In this document: one piece after another, positions 19,301 through 26,300 of the stretch
Layout of the letters: every line of letters begins with the position of its first letter
How positions within the stretch are numbered: position 1 is the first letter of the stretch
Assembly (NCBI GenBank): GCA_013360405.1
Contig: JABWBR010000001.1
Coordinates: 148,545-212,544 of the forward strand
DNA: 64,000 nt
DNA from: Saprospiraceae bacterium
GTDB lineage: Bacteria; Bacteroidota; Bacteroidia; Chitinophagales; Saprospiraceae
Direction of reading: 5' to 3'
Translations under genes and position numbers: made by a program
The notes under the pieces: model-generated
Seen by the model: the letters and a program-made list of their open reading frames with translations, nothing else
The model's database searches: none
What the model was told of the DNA's origin: nothing

Positions 19301-20969
19301 CTTGTACCGAGCCGTCGCTTTCCCCAAAGCAAGAGGGCCGCTGGAATAATGGCTCTACGCCAAGTTGGGGCGCGGCCAGCACTTGCACGGTATCCATTAC
19401 CACAATAGGGGGTATGCTGGAGTCGGTGACGGTTACCTGGTATACTCCGGCAGGCAGGTTGTTTACCGTAGACATGCCCCCTTCGGTGGCAATCACTACG
19501 GGGCCGTTATTGGGTCCTGCCGGCGGCACCGTATTCCAGGAGTACTGGTAGGGAGCCATCCCGCTGGCTACTGTAAGCGTAAAACCGCCGTTGCTATCGC
19601 CGGCACAAGTCACGCTATCTTGTTCGATTAGTAAAAACAACGGCAAATCGGATATATTGATAACACCATTGCGGATTATCACTCCAAAAGGCACAGGCTC
19701 GGGGGTGCTGGGATCACCTACTTCAATTGGGGTCGGTGAATTGGTAATAGTAATATCGCTGCTTTCGCCCAAGACGCCGATCACGTTGAAGCAGATCTGG
19801 AACAGTGACGAGCCGTCGAGCAAGGTCACTCCGCCAAAACTGGCATCGATCCACGACATCGTGAGGGTGCCGCTGCCGGGGCCGTAAGGCAGTGCAAAGA
19901 TACCTGCACTCAAATCGGGCATATTGGGGTTAAAAGCCTGTACGCCGGTATATTGGAGAACCGTGGAATCCCAGGAAATTGACCACTGAATAGACCCCAC
20001 GTTGACAAAATCTTCAACCAGCACATCTATACAAACATTATCGCCGGGAAGTGCATTTTCCAATGGTAACTGGAACGATACGGCCTGGCAGGCACTCATA
20101 TTGACGTTGAACGAAGCGCCGCAGCTTTTGCCATCTTCTATCGTGATAATATAATTGCCGGGGCGGGGTACATAAAATTCAAGCGTTTCGCCATGGCTCG
20201 GCGAACCGGTCATCAGAGTGCCTTTGATGGTAGGATCGCTGGCAAATGAGATGTCTACCGAGTAAAACGAATTAGCATTAAACTCGGGCAGACCGCCCTG
20301 CACGGTGAAAGAACCCAGACAACCCGTAGCGCCTGTATTGGGATTGATATTGGTAGCTGTAATGGCGTTGAGGTATACCACGGCAAACTGCTCGGCGGTA
20401 TTCACATTCACGCAGGGGCCCGCAGGGTTGCCCTCAAATTCGGCGTTGGGGAAATTGAGCCGGTCGTAGGTAATAGGGGCGAACCACAGCAAGATGGGCG
20501 CGCCGGCATTGAAGAAATTTTGCAAAACCCCACCGTTGAAGAATGTGGCATCGCCATTGGTGCCGTTGCGGGTAAACACATATAGACCTCCTGCCGGTGG
20601 CGGGTTGTTGGCAATACAGGGGTCGGCGACGATATCGCCCAGGGAGGGCCCGGTTACCGTTGGCGGGCACTCGTAAAAAGCATAGCCCACCCCGGCCGGC
20701 GTGGCCGGCACCGGGTCGCCGCTCAGGTCCATATCGCCGTTGTGCTCCAGCCGTATAGAGTCGCCAAAACAGAGGTATAGCGTATCAGGCGTCACATCGT
20801 TGCTTTGTCCGAAATGTTGCCCAAATTCGAAAGTGCCGGCAGAATTGCACATCATGCGGGCTTTTGCAGCATCGCGAGCCGCCCGGCCATTGTATATAAT
20901 TACATCAGGCGTTTGGGCCTGCATTTGCCAGGCGCCCAAAAACAACAGGAGAATGAAAAATTTCTTCAT
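16347..20969 (-). CDS. Giant secreted protein with cohesin-like domain, SprB-type repeats and gliding-associated T9SS type B C-terminus
   Basis: The protein has 1540 residues with a signal peptide (MKKFFILLLFLGAWQMQAQ). About 290-440 resembles a cohesin domain (GDNVCIDVLVEDF, IQWSISWDSTVLQYTGV). From about 450 to 1430 it consists of about ten or more SprB-like repeats of 80-100 residues, each with the pattern C-x-G-x-x-DGSI...GGTGPYSYLW...L-x-AG-x-Y-x-VTVTD-x-NGC. The last 95 residues (IPNVFSPNGDGPNDEF, VRIFDRWGDQVY, WDGKFRGKPVQQGVYVYLIEV) are the gliding motility-associated type B sorting domain. Such proteins are surface adhesins or filaments that the type IX system secretes and leaves attached. 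Whether this one mediates gliding, attachment or something else is unknown. Confidence 0.93.
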   Translation of the reverse strand: MKKFFILLLFLGAWQMQAQTPDVIIYNGRAARDAAKARMMCNSAGTFEFGQHFGQSNDVTPDTLYLCFGDSIRLEHNGDMDLSGDPVPATPAGVGYAFYECPPTVTGPSLGDIVADPCIANNPPPAGGLYVFTRNGTNGDATFFNGGVLQNFFNAGAPILLWFAPITYDRLNFPNAEFEGNPAGPCVNVNTAEQFAVVYLNAITATNINPNTGATGCLGSFTVQGGLPEFNANSFYSVDISFASDPTIKGTLMTGSPSHGETLEFYVPRPGNYIITIEDGKSCGASFNVNMSACQAVSFQLPLENALPGDNVCIDVLVEDFVNVGSIQWSISWDSTVLQYTGVQAFNPNMPDLSAGIFALPYGPGSGTLTMSWIDASFGGVTLLDGSSLFQICFNVIGVLGESSDITITNSPTPIEVGDPSTPEPVPFGVIIRNGVINISDLPLFLLIEQDSVTCAGDSNGGFTLTVASGMAPYQYSWNTVPPAGPNNGPVVIATEGGMSTVNNLPAGVYQVTVTDSSIPPIVVMDTVQVLAAPQLGVEPLFQRPSCFGESDGSVQAQIVLDGVVQSGPSTGYSFTWNTTTEDTSTLSNIPSGFYAVTVTDPLGCEATASVTLSQPAALTILPNNTFITNASCTGAEDGSITVTASGGTAAGGVYTFQWDNGLGTLNATTATVTDLLPGSYCVTVTDDNNCTFNTCFTVGAVKTLTVTPVIDNVNCNAACDGQIFVTGSTSGAPADLPYTFTWNSTGNPPVNSNTTSLLTGLCAGTYFLTMTDASAAACQLLDTFVVSEPQPLDATILELVNESCVVGNDGLIVTGVTGGTFPYDYNWAHDGALQDSIAANLTQGSYSLTVTDANGCTDTLSATVLAPTPPSITQLNDDAVSCASNCDGMLSVTAVAGGAPIAGYAWSNMAVGANIVSLCPGTYVVTVTAEDGCQAIDTAMVTSPAPLSLDSFSLQLPTCPGDANGQITVFVSGGTGPYNYIWSTNPGQVTTINPIAGLAAGNYGVTVIDANNCTPLPLQVTLPDPPSINVSFTALTPVSCPDDITCDGQATATAVYSDGSAGLFNFIWSSGEASVNVPSASAIQLCRGPQQLTVNDGVCGIDTVFIVPTPPNINIAVDQEPVSCNGLSDGSISLAPSGGTGPYSYLWTPGGQVTQIINNLNAGVYTAVITDANGCSKEQIVQLSEPDALMLSLDPNISTPTVSCNGGADGIMAVVYNVNDNINPVGPAPYTWSGSVAPATANIANNLNAGVYSVTITDIKGCQDSLSFTIGEPTPITVVLEPTLPPLCFGDPTLLVIDTVYGGGGQTLDDYTYELDFNGLNFPANQPATIFAGNHVVIVQDSLGCTVETELFIDQPAEIQVSLPTEIVVELGDTSVQIVPTIFSSLPIDSYLWTPADYLSSDTVQSPFVRPLESLDYNLLVTDVNGCTGTADVFVELDANRNVYIPNVFSPNGDGPNDEFRIFACRGVEVINFVRIFDRWGDQVYQSDNVPIICEGGSPLWDGKFRGKPVQQGVYVYLIEVKFLDNVTLLYRGDVTVIR

Positions 20970-21034
20970 CGTAGAAGTTTATGGTAAATAGTTTGTGGGA
21001 CTTTCTGCTGCCCAATCGGCAGCGTTCGCGTCCT

Positions 21035-21077
21035 GACCAGCGGGCACAAAAATAGCCAAGTAAACTCGTATCGCCAA
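21035..21077 (-). promoter_or_regulatory. Putative Bacteroidota promoter of the 1540-aa gene
   Basis: On the minus strand TATTTTTG (complement of 21047-21054) fits the TAnnTTTG -7 box. A TTG (complement of 21075-21077) lies 20 bases upstream of it. The start codon is about 70 bases downstream. The rest of the 20970-21300 gap shows no gene. Confidence 0.45.
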
Positions 21078-21300
21078 TCAAACGCTCAAATCCATTCGCG
21101 CTAATTGCTCCGATACGGCCTTTTATGCCCTATCCCGGCAGAATTTTTGCTCAACTCAAAAACCGGCGTGCGGTATATCAACGACAAGATACCCTCAGGC
21201 AGTATTCCAATGGACAAAACTATTTTGTTAAATGGCAGGCAAATTCAGCGATTTTTTTGGCTTTTTACTGATCTTTCAGCCGCGCAAATCTTATAAGTTC

Positions 21301-22035
21301 ATGAAAAAAACTCGCAGAGCCATCTTATCAGGCAACGATCAATACCTGGAAGGGCCTAAAAGCCGTACGACCGAACTCGTTTTTGTGATCAGAGTAATTT
21401 TTCAATTTATTAAGGGCTTTCGCAAACTTCACTTTGTTGGACCCTGTATTACGGTATTCGGATCGGCTCGATTCCCCGATGGCCACCCCTACTATGAAAA
21501 AGCCAGGGAGGTGGGCAAAGCCATCACCCAAATGGGTTTTACGGTTATGACCGGCGGCGGACCCGGCATTATGGAGGCCGCCAACCGTGGCGCTTTCGAA
21601 GCCGGCGGCCGCTCGGTAGGCTGCAATATCACGCTGCCCTTCGAACAAACCCCCAATCCCTATATGCATACCTGGCTCGAAATCAGGTATTTTTTTATCA
21701 GAAAAGTACTCCTGCTCAAATATTCCTACGCTTTTGTGGTGCTGCCCGGTGGCTGGGGCACGATGGACGAAATGTTTGAAACCCTCACACTGGTTCAAAC
21801 CGGCGTGATACATAATTTCCCCGTAGTATTGATCGGCGCCGACTATTACAATCCCCTCATGGAATACCTCGAGTTTATGGTAGCTCAAAAAACGATTTCT
21901 CCCGATGACCTCCACCTGATCAAGCTCACCGACGATATCGACGAAGCTACCGCACATATCGATAAGTTTATTACCCGAAATTATAAGGTGAAGGAACGTA
22001 AAAACCCCCTTTGGTGGCTGCTGGAGCGAGGCTGA
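21301..22035 (+). CDS. LOG family protein (TIGR00730-type Rossmann fold)
   Basis: The protein has 244 residues from ATG 21301; an upstream in-frame ATG at 21232 adds 23 residues of unusual composition. The LOG/lysine-decarboxylase-like signature is complete: GGGPGIMEAANRGA (85-98) and PGGWGTMDE (149-157). This family includes cytokinin riboside 5'-monophosphate phosphoribohydrolases, which release a base from a nucleotide. The bacterial substrate of this subgroup is not certain, and it should not be read as a true lysine decarboxylase. A monocistronic unit is likely, since the next gene is preceded by a repeat-rich gap. Confidence 0.9.
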   Translation: MKKTRRAILSGNDQYLEGPKSRTTELVFVIRVIFQFIKGFRKLHFVGPCITVFGSARFPDGHPYYEKAREVGKAITQMGFTVMTGGGPGIMEAANRGAFEAGGRSVGCNITLPFEQTPNPYMHTWLEIRYFFIRKVLLLKYSYAFVVLPGGWGTMDEMFETLTLVQTGVIHNFPVVLIGADYYNPLMEYLEFMVAQKTISPDDLHLIKLTDDIDEATAHIDKFITRNYKVKERKNPLWWLLERG

Positions 22036-22041
22036 TTATTA

Positions 22042-22112
22042 GCAGTTAGGGCTCAGCAGTCAGCAGTTAGCAGTTCATCACTAAGCCCTAAGCCCTAAGC
22101 GCTGAGCCCTAA
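22042..22112. repeat. CTAAGCCCTAAG / TTAGGGCTCAGCAG repeat hairpin
   Basis: The gap after the LOG gene carries AGCAGTTAGGGCTCAGCAGTCAGCAGTTAGCAG on the left half and CTAAGCCCTAAGCCCTAAGCGCTGAGCCCTAA on the right half, stated here as short words. The two halves are largely complementary. It is non-coding and could terminate transcription. Confidence 0.65.
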
Positions 22113-22171
22113 TATGCAACCCCCGCCAATTCCCCGTGTCCTTGTATTATCACCTAAAAATAAATTGGCTT

Positions 22172-23299
22172 ATGAAGGATGTTACGCTCCGCTCACTAAT
22201 CTTGCCCGCACTCTGTGTACTGGGCACTACAGCGCTTCCCGCGCAGGAAAACAATGCGCAACAGGAAAAAGAACACGTAATTATCTTACGCGATAACGGC
22301 CTGAAACCGCACCCAGGTAAGGAGACTGTTACTTTTTATCGCTTATCGCAAACCGAAGAAGTACAACGCGTGATACTCGGCATTTATCCGGGCGAAAAAG
22401 GCGAAGGCCCGGGGTTGGCGGTTAGCGAACTCGTCAACGGCGGCGGCGCCGCTGAAGCCGGTATCCTCGCAGGCGACAGGATTTTGGAAGTGGATAGCAA
22501 ACAAATTTCAGATGCCGAAGACCTGCGCTACGCCCTCTCTACCCACAAAGCCGGCGATGAAGTGCGGGTATTATACCTGCGCGGCGACCAAAGTTATTAT
22601 GCAGTGGTAAATCTAACTGCCCCCCGCCAGGTCTACGACTTCAAGTGGCGCCGGCACGAGGAACGCGACCCCTGCAGGGTATTTATTGGCGTATATACGC
22701 ATACCTGGAAGGAAGGCCCCGGCGTGAAAGTAGACGGCGTAATCGGCGGTACGTCTGCCGAAGTCGCCGGCTTGCAGGAAGACGATGTGATCGTGGCACT
22801 CGACGATGTAGCGGTAGGTACGCATGAAGAATTGGTGCGCGAGCGCGACAAGCACAAGGCCGGTGACTTTTATACGCTCACTATCCGTCGCGGCGAACTC
22901 ACTTTTGATGTGGATGCGCAATTTAAAGAATGTCCAACCGACTCAAAAGAAACAGTTACTACCACTCCGGAACCCGTAATAGAAGAACCTGTAATACCAG
23001 CTCAGCAGCAGCCCACTTTGCACAATGCCGGGCCGCTCCAACTCGAGCAGTGGAAGGCATTCCCCAATCCGACTTACGGGCAAATCAACGTGCGATTCCA
23101 GGCCGAACCGGCGCCTACCGGCCTGCAAATTACCGATAGCTACGGCCGCGTAGTATACCGCGAGCAACTCAATAATTTCGATGGCAACTTTGACCGCCAG
23201 CTCAACCTCGGCAGCGCTACCCCCGGTGTCTATACCTTAAGTGTAACACAAGGCGATAAGGTATTTACTGAGAAAATTGTGTTATTGCCCAAAGCTTAA
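22172..23299 (+). CDS. Secreted double-PDZ protein with T9SS type A sorting domain
   Basis: The protein has 375 residues from ATG 22172, with a signal peptide (MKDVTLRSLILPALCVLGTTALPAQ). Two PDZ domains follow. The first (about 70-150) contains LGIYPGEKGEGPGLAVSELVNGGGAAEAGILAGDRIL. The second (about 165-255) contains FIGVYTHTWKEGPGVKVDGVIGGTSAEVAGLQEDDVIVALD. There is no protease domain, so it is not an HtrA-type enzyme. The last 85 residues (AFPNPTYGQINVRF, TPGVYTLSVTQGDK) form a type A sorting domain. An extracellular peptide-binding or scaffold role is likely. An upstream GTG at 22136 is possible but adds a non-signal segment. Confidence 0.85.
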   Translation: MKDVTLRSLILPALCVLGTTALPAQENNAQQEKEHVIILRDNGLKPHPGKETVTFYRLSQTEEVQRVILGIYPGEKGEGPGLAVSELVNGGGAAEAGILAGDRILEVDSKQISDAEDLRYALSTHKAGDEVRVLYLRGDQSYYAVVNLTAPRQVYDFKWRRHEERDPCRVFIGVYTHTWKEGPGVKVDGVIGGTSAEVAGLQEDDVIVALDDVAVGTHEELVRERDKHKAGDFYTLTIRRGELTFDVDAQFKECPTDSKETVTTTPEPVIEEPVIPAQQQPTLHNAGPLQLEQWKAFPNPTYGQINVRFQAEPAPTGLQITDSYGRVVYREQLNNFDGNFDRQLNLGSATPGVYTLSVTQGDKVFTEKIVLLPKA

Positions 23300-23313
23300 T
23301 TCGTTCTGAGTTG

Positions 23314-23350
23314 TGGGTTGTCGGTTCTGAGTTCTAGTACCGACAACCCA
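23314..23350. terminator. Hairpin after the PDZ-T9SS gene
   Basis: TGGGTTGTCGGT (23314-23325) and ACCGACAACCCA (23339-23350) are 12-bp perfect complements around a 13-base loop, 15 bases past the stop codon. No T run follows. It belongs to the short-word repeats typical of gaps in this window. Confidence 0.5.
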
Positions 23351-23370
23351 TAACCCTCCCTCCCTCGCCC

Positions 23371-23438
23371 TGTCACCTTGTCACCTTGTCACCTTGTCAC
23401 CACCGAGTCGGTGAACGGTAAACGTTCACCCTACGTGG
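23371..23438. repeat. Composite dispersed repeat, copy A
   Basis: Four TCACCTTG-type units are followed by CACCGAGTC and the palindromic core GGTGAACGGTAAACGTTC plus ACCCTACGTGG (core 23410-23438). The same composite order occurs at 49234-49292. The core recurs at 23499-23532 and 33299-33325. Confidence 0.85.
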
Positions 23439-23498
23439 CGTTATTTTTCCCTTCCGCAATAATTTTTTGCCCATATTTGCATTGTTGAAATAATGCGA

Positions 23499-23532
23499 CG
23501 TAGGGTGAACGGTGAACATTCACCCTACCTAC
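23499..23532. repeat. Dispersed repeat core, copy B
   Basis: CGTAGGGTGAACGGTGAAC followed by ATTCACCCTACCTACG is a near-perfect palindrome related to the copy A core 60 bases away. The rest of the 23300-23794 gap shows no credible gene. Confidence 0.8.
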
Positions 23533-23794
23533 GCAGATCTATACAAAACTTGTTTCGCCTTAATACCGATAGTGTCTTACACTTGAAGATGGGTTTTATC
23601 CGGTGGATAACCGGGTTGGCCTGGTATACAATAGTCATCCCACCCCTTCGGTCTGGCTTTTGCGACCTTTTCTGAGAAGACTAACACAGGAGGCTACAGT
23701 TGTATAACTGAAGCGCGGGACTGGCGTATGTGCGCTACCTGTCGCCATGGACATATGTTTTTTTTGTAGCAACAACATGCCAAATCCTGTTTTG

Positions 23795-25441
23795 ATGAAA
23801 AGGGTAAACTACACACTGCTAGTTGTTTTGCTCCTCCCATGTATTTTAATTGCGCAGCCCAAATGGGAATGGGCTTTATTGGGCGGAGGCGCCAACTATC
23901 TGGGCGATCTGGTAGAAAAAGAACTACCGGTTTGGGAAGAAACGCAGCCTGCTGCCGGTATCTACGCCGCGAAATACCTGGGTTATCGCTGGGTCGTTCG
24001 CACCAGCGCTTTTTACGGCCGGTTTAGCGGCAACGACGATAATTTTTCTCAGGAAATATTTAGCCTCGAACGCAACTTTCGATTCCGGTCTTACGTAGCA
24101 GAACTCGGCGTGTGTATAGTCTGGGAGCCTTTTGGCAAGGCTCGCTATCCCGCCGGTGGAGGTTATCGCCGTATCGTTTCTCCATATGGGTTTGTAGGGG
24201 GGGCAGCGTCGTATATCGATGCCAAACCCGATTTTTCAGCCACACAACGCGAAGTGTGGTTCGAAAAAACACAGCAGGACGTGCAGGCCGGGCTCTCCGG
24301 TGTGCGCTGGGCAATTCCTATAGGCGGAGGTTTGAAATTTGATGTCGGTAAACGCACGTCTGTTAACCTGGAATTGGGCGTGCGCAAGGTCTTTTCCGAT
24401 CAGGTTGACGGGGTGAGCTTTTCAGGAAATCCCGACCAGGACGATTGGTATCTTTTTGGCATGATGGGCCTGGCTAAACGGTTTGGGGAATACGATACCG
24501 ACCGCGACGGCATTGTGGATAAAAAAGACGCTTGCCCACAGATTTTTGGCGTTTTGTCGGCCGGCGGCTGTCCCGATGAAGACGGCGACGGCGTGGAAGA
24601 CCTCGAAGATGCCTGCCCCACTGAGGTAGGCCTCCTCGAACTAGGCGGTTGCCCCGACGCGGATAATGACGGCATTATTGATAAACTCGACGCCTGCCCC
24701 ACAGAAAGCGGCCCGGCCAAACTCAAAGGCTGCCCCGACACCGATGGCGACGGTATTGCCGACCTGCAGGACGCCTGTCCGCTCGAGGCCGGCCCCGCAC
24801 ATCGCAAAGGCTGCCCCGACCCCGATAGCGACGCCGACGGCATCGTAGACCGCCTCGACCACTGCCCCGGCGAGGCCGGCTGGGCCTCCTGCAACGGATG
24901 CCCCTTTGCCGACCGCGATGGCGACGGCGTAGCCGATGCCGACGACCTTTGCCCCGATACCCGGGGATACATCGGACTCAAAGGCTGCCTCGATGCCGAC
25001 AACGACCATATCATCGACCCCCTCGATAAATGCCCCGATTTAGCCGGCATTGCAGCCAATAACGGCTGCCCCCCCCTGCCGGAGAAAGTGAAGAAGGTTT
25101 TGATTACCGCGATGCGGAGCGTTCAGTTTGAAACAGGTAGCGCCGTGATCAAGAAACAGTCTTACACTATTCTAAATCAAGTGGCTGATGTGATTTTAAC
25201 GTACGATTATTATAAATTGAGCATTGAAGGCCATACCGATAGCCGCGGCAATGACAAGGCCAACAAAAAGCTGTCGGAAAGCAGGGCCGCCGCCTGCCTC
25301 AAATACCTGGCAAAAAAGGGCATTGCCCCCGAAAGAATGCGCGCTGCCGGCTGGGGAGAATCCAAGCCTGTCGCTACTAACAAAACCGACAAAGGCAGAC
25401 GCCTGAACCGTCGGGTAGAATTTAGACTTTATCTGGAATAA
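23795..25441 (+). CDS. OmpA family protein with DUF6089 beta-barrel and thrombospondin type 3 repeats
   Basis: The protein has 548 residues from ATG 23795; upstream in-frame starts give no clean signal peptide. After the signal (LLLPCILIAQ) comes an outer-membrane beta-barrel region of the DUF6089 kind (about 25-230; WEWALLGGGANYLGDLV). About 235-430 contains seven Asp-rich calcium-binding thrombospondin type 3 repeats (DTDRDGIVDKKDACP, DEDGDGVEDLEDACP and so on). About 435-548 is an OmpA peptidoglycan-binding domain (LSIEGHTDSRGNDKANKKLSESRA, NRRVEFRL). It probably links the outer membrane to the cell wall. The next gene, 30 bp downstream, encodes a paralogue of the barrel domain alone. Confidence 0.92.
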   Translation: MKRVNYTLLVVLLLPCILIAQPKWEWALLGGGANYLGDLVEKELPVWEETQPAAGIYAAKYLGYRWVVRTSAFYGRFSGNDDNFSQEIFSLERNFRFRSYVAELGVCIVWEPFGKARYPAGGGYRRIVSPYGFVGGAASYIDAKPDFSATQREVWFEKTQQDVQAGLSGVRWAIPIGGGLKFDVGKRTSVNLELGVRKVFSDQVDGVSFSGNPDQDDWYLFGMMGLAKRFGEYDTDRDGIVDKKDACPQIFGVLSAGGCPDEDGDGVEDLEDACPTEVGLLELGGCPDADNDGIIDKLDACPTESGPAKLKGCPDTDGDGIADLQDACPLEAGPAHRKGCPDPDSDADGIVDRLDHCPGEAGWASCNGCPFADRDGDGVADADDLCPDTRGYIGLKGCLDADNDHIIDPLDKCPDLAGIAANNGCPPLPEKVKKVLITAMRSVQFETGSAVIKKQSYTILNQVADVILTYDYYKLSIEGHTDSRGNDKANKKLSESRAAACLKYLAKKGIAPERMRAAGWGESKPVATNKTDKGRRLNRRVEFRLYLE

Positions 25442-25471
25442 CCATATTGTTTTCACCACAACCCATATCAC

Positions 25472-26185
25472 ATGAGATTTGTATACACCATTTTGAGCAT
25501 GATAGTACTTTCCACGGCGGCTTTGGCACAACCCCAGTGGGAAGTTGGGGCCTTCATCGGTCTGGCCAACTACCAGGGCGACCTGGTTAAGGAAACTTTC
25601 CCCCTTTTTAAAGAAGGAAACCCGGCGTTTGGTTTTAGTGGCCGATATGTGTACGACTACACCTGGAGTTTTCGCGGCAATTTTACAATAGGAAAAATTA
25701 CCGGCGATGATGTCAACTACCGCAGTGATGAATTTCGCGCAGGTCGCAATGCCCGTTTTGAAAACACCCTCGCCGAATTGTCGGGAGCAGTAGAATGGGA
25801 GCCTTTTGGCGAATGGCGCTACCTGTCGGGTATGGGATTTAAAAAAATGATCTCCCCCTATATTTTTGCAGGGGTAGGCTTCACCTTTACCGGCCTCGAT
25901 GCGCAATACCCCGCTCCGGAAACGGTTTCTCCGGGTATGGCCCTGTTGCTGGCCCAGGATAAAAATGCCAACTTTTCCAAAACCTTGATCGTTTTGCCCG
26001 TGGGTTTGGGTGTAAAATTTGACCTGTCAGAATACTGGTTTCTGGGCCTCGAATTCGGCATGCGCTACGCTTTTACCGATTACCTCGATGGAATAAGTAA
26101 AGCCGGCAACCCCGATAAAAATGATTGGTACCAATTTTCAGGTTTCCAGGTAGTGCACCGCCTGCGCAATACCAGGAGAAGATAA
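25472..26185 (+). CDS. DUF6089 family outer-membrane protein, paralogue of the preceding barrel domain
   Basis: The protein has 237 residues with a signal peptide (MRFVYTILSMIVLSTAALAQ). The mature protein aligns along its length with the N-terminal barrel of the OmpA-TSP3 protein just upstream. Shared landmarks include QPQWEVGAFIGLANYQGDLVKETFPLF against QPKWEWALLGGGANYLGDLVEKELPVW, EWEPFG(E/K), ISPY(I/G)F, and GNPD(K/Q)(N/D)DWY near the C-terminus. The pair therefore arose by tandem duplication of the barrel, with gain or loss of the repeat and OmpA parts. The 30-bp spacing suggests co-transcription. A terminator-like repeat region follows. Confidence 0.85.
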   Translation: MRFVYTILSMIVLSTAALAQPQWEVGAFIGLANYQGDLVKETFPLFKEGNPAFGFSGRYVYDYTWSFRGNFTIGKITGDDVNYRSDEFRAGRNARFENTLAELSGAVEWEPFGEWRYLSGMGFKKMISPYIFAGVGFTFTGLDAQYPAPETVSPGMALLLAQDKNANFSKTLIVLPVGLGVKFDLSEYWFLGLEFGMRYAFTDYLDGISKAGNPDKNDWYQFSGFQVVHRLRNTRRR

Positions 26186-26188
26186 CTT

Positions 26189-26300
26189 AATGTTGGATGT
26201 TGAATGTTTGATGTTTAATTGCTGATATTTTATATATAAAAACATCCAACATCCAACATCCAACATCCAACATCCAACATTAAAAATTCAACATTAAAAA
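26189..26300. repeat. CATCCAACAT tandem and inverted repeat between convergent genes
   Basis: AATGTTGGATGTTG (26189-26202) is the reverse complement of the end of a run of five CATCCAA units starting near 26244 and ending CAACATT. A T/A-rich loop lies between. It sits exactly between the converging DUF6089 and EF-G-like genes, so a bidirectional terminator role fits. It has no spacer structure and is not CRISPR. Confidence 0.8.

Noticed and set aside
24400..25059. 219-codon minus-strand ORF within the OmpA-TSP3 gene
   Set aside because: Regular Ser/Pro/Gly-rich translation is the mirror of the Asp-rich thrombospondin repeats.
26189..26300. CRISPR-like run of repeats
   Set aside because: The CATCCAA units are contiguous, with no unique spacers and no cas genes nearby.
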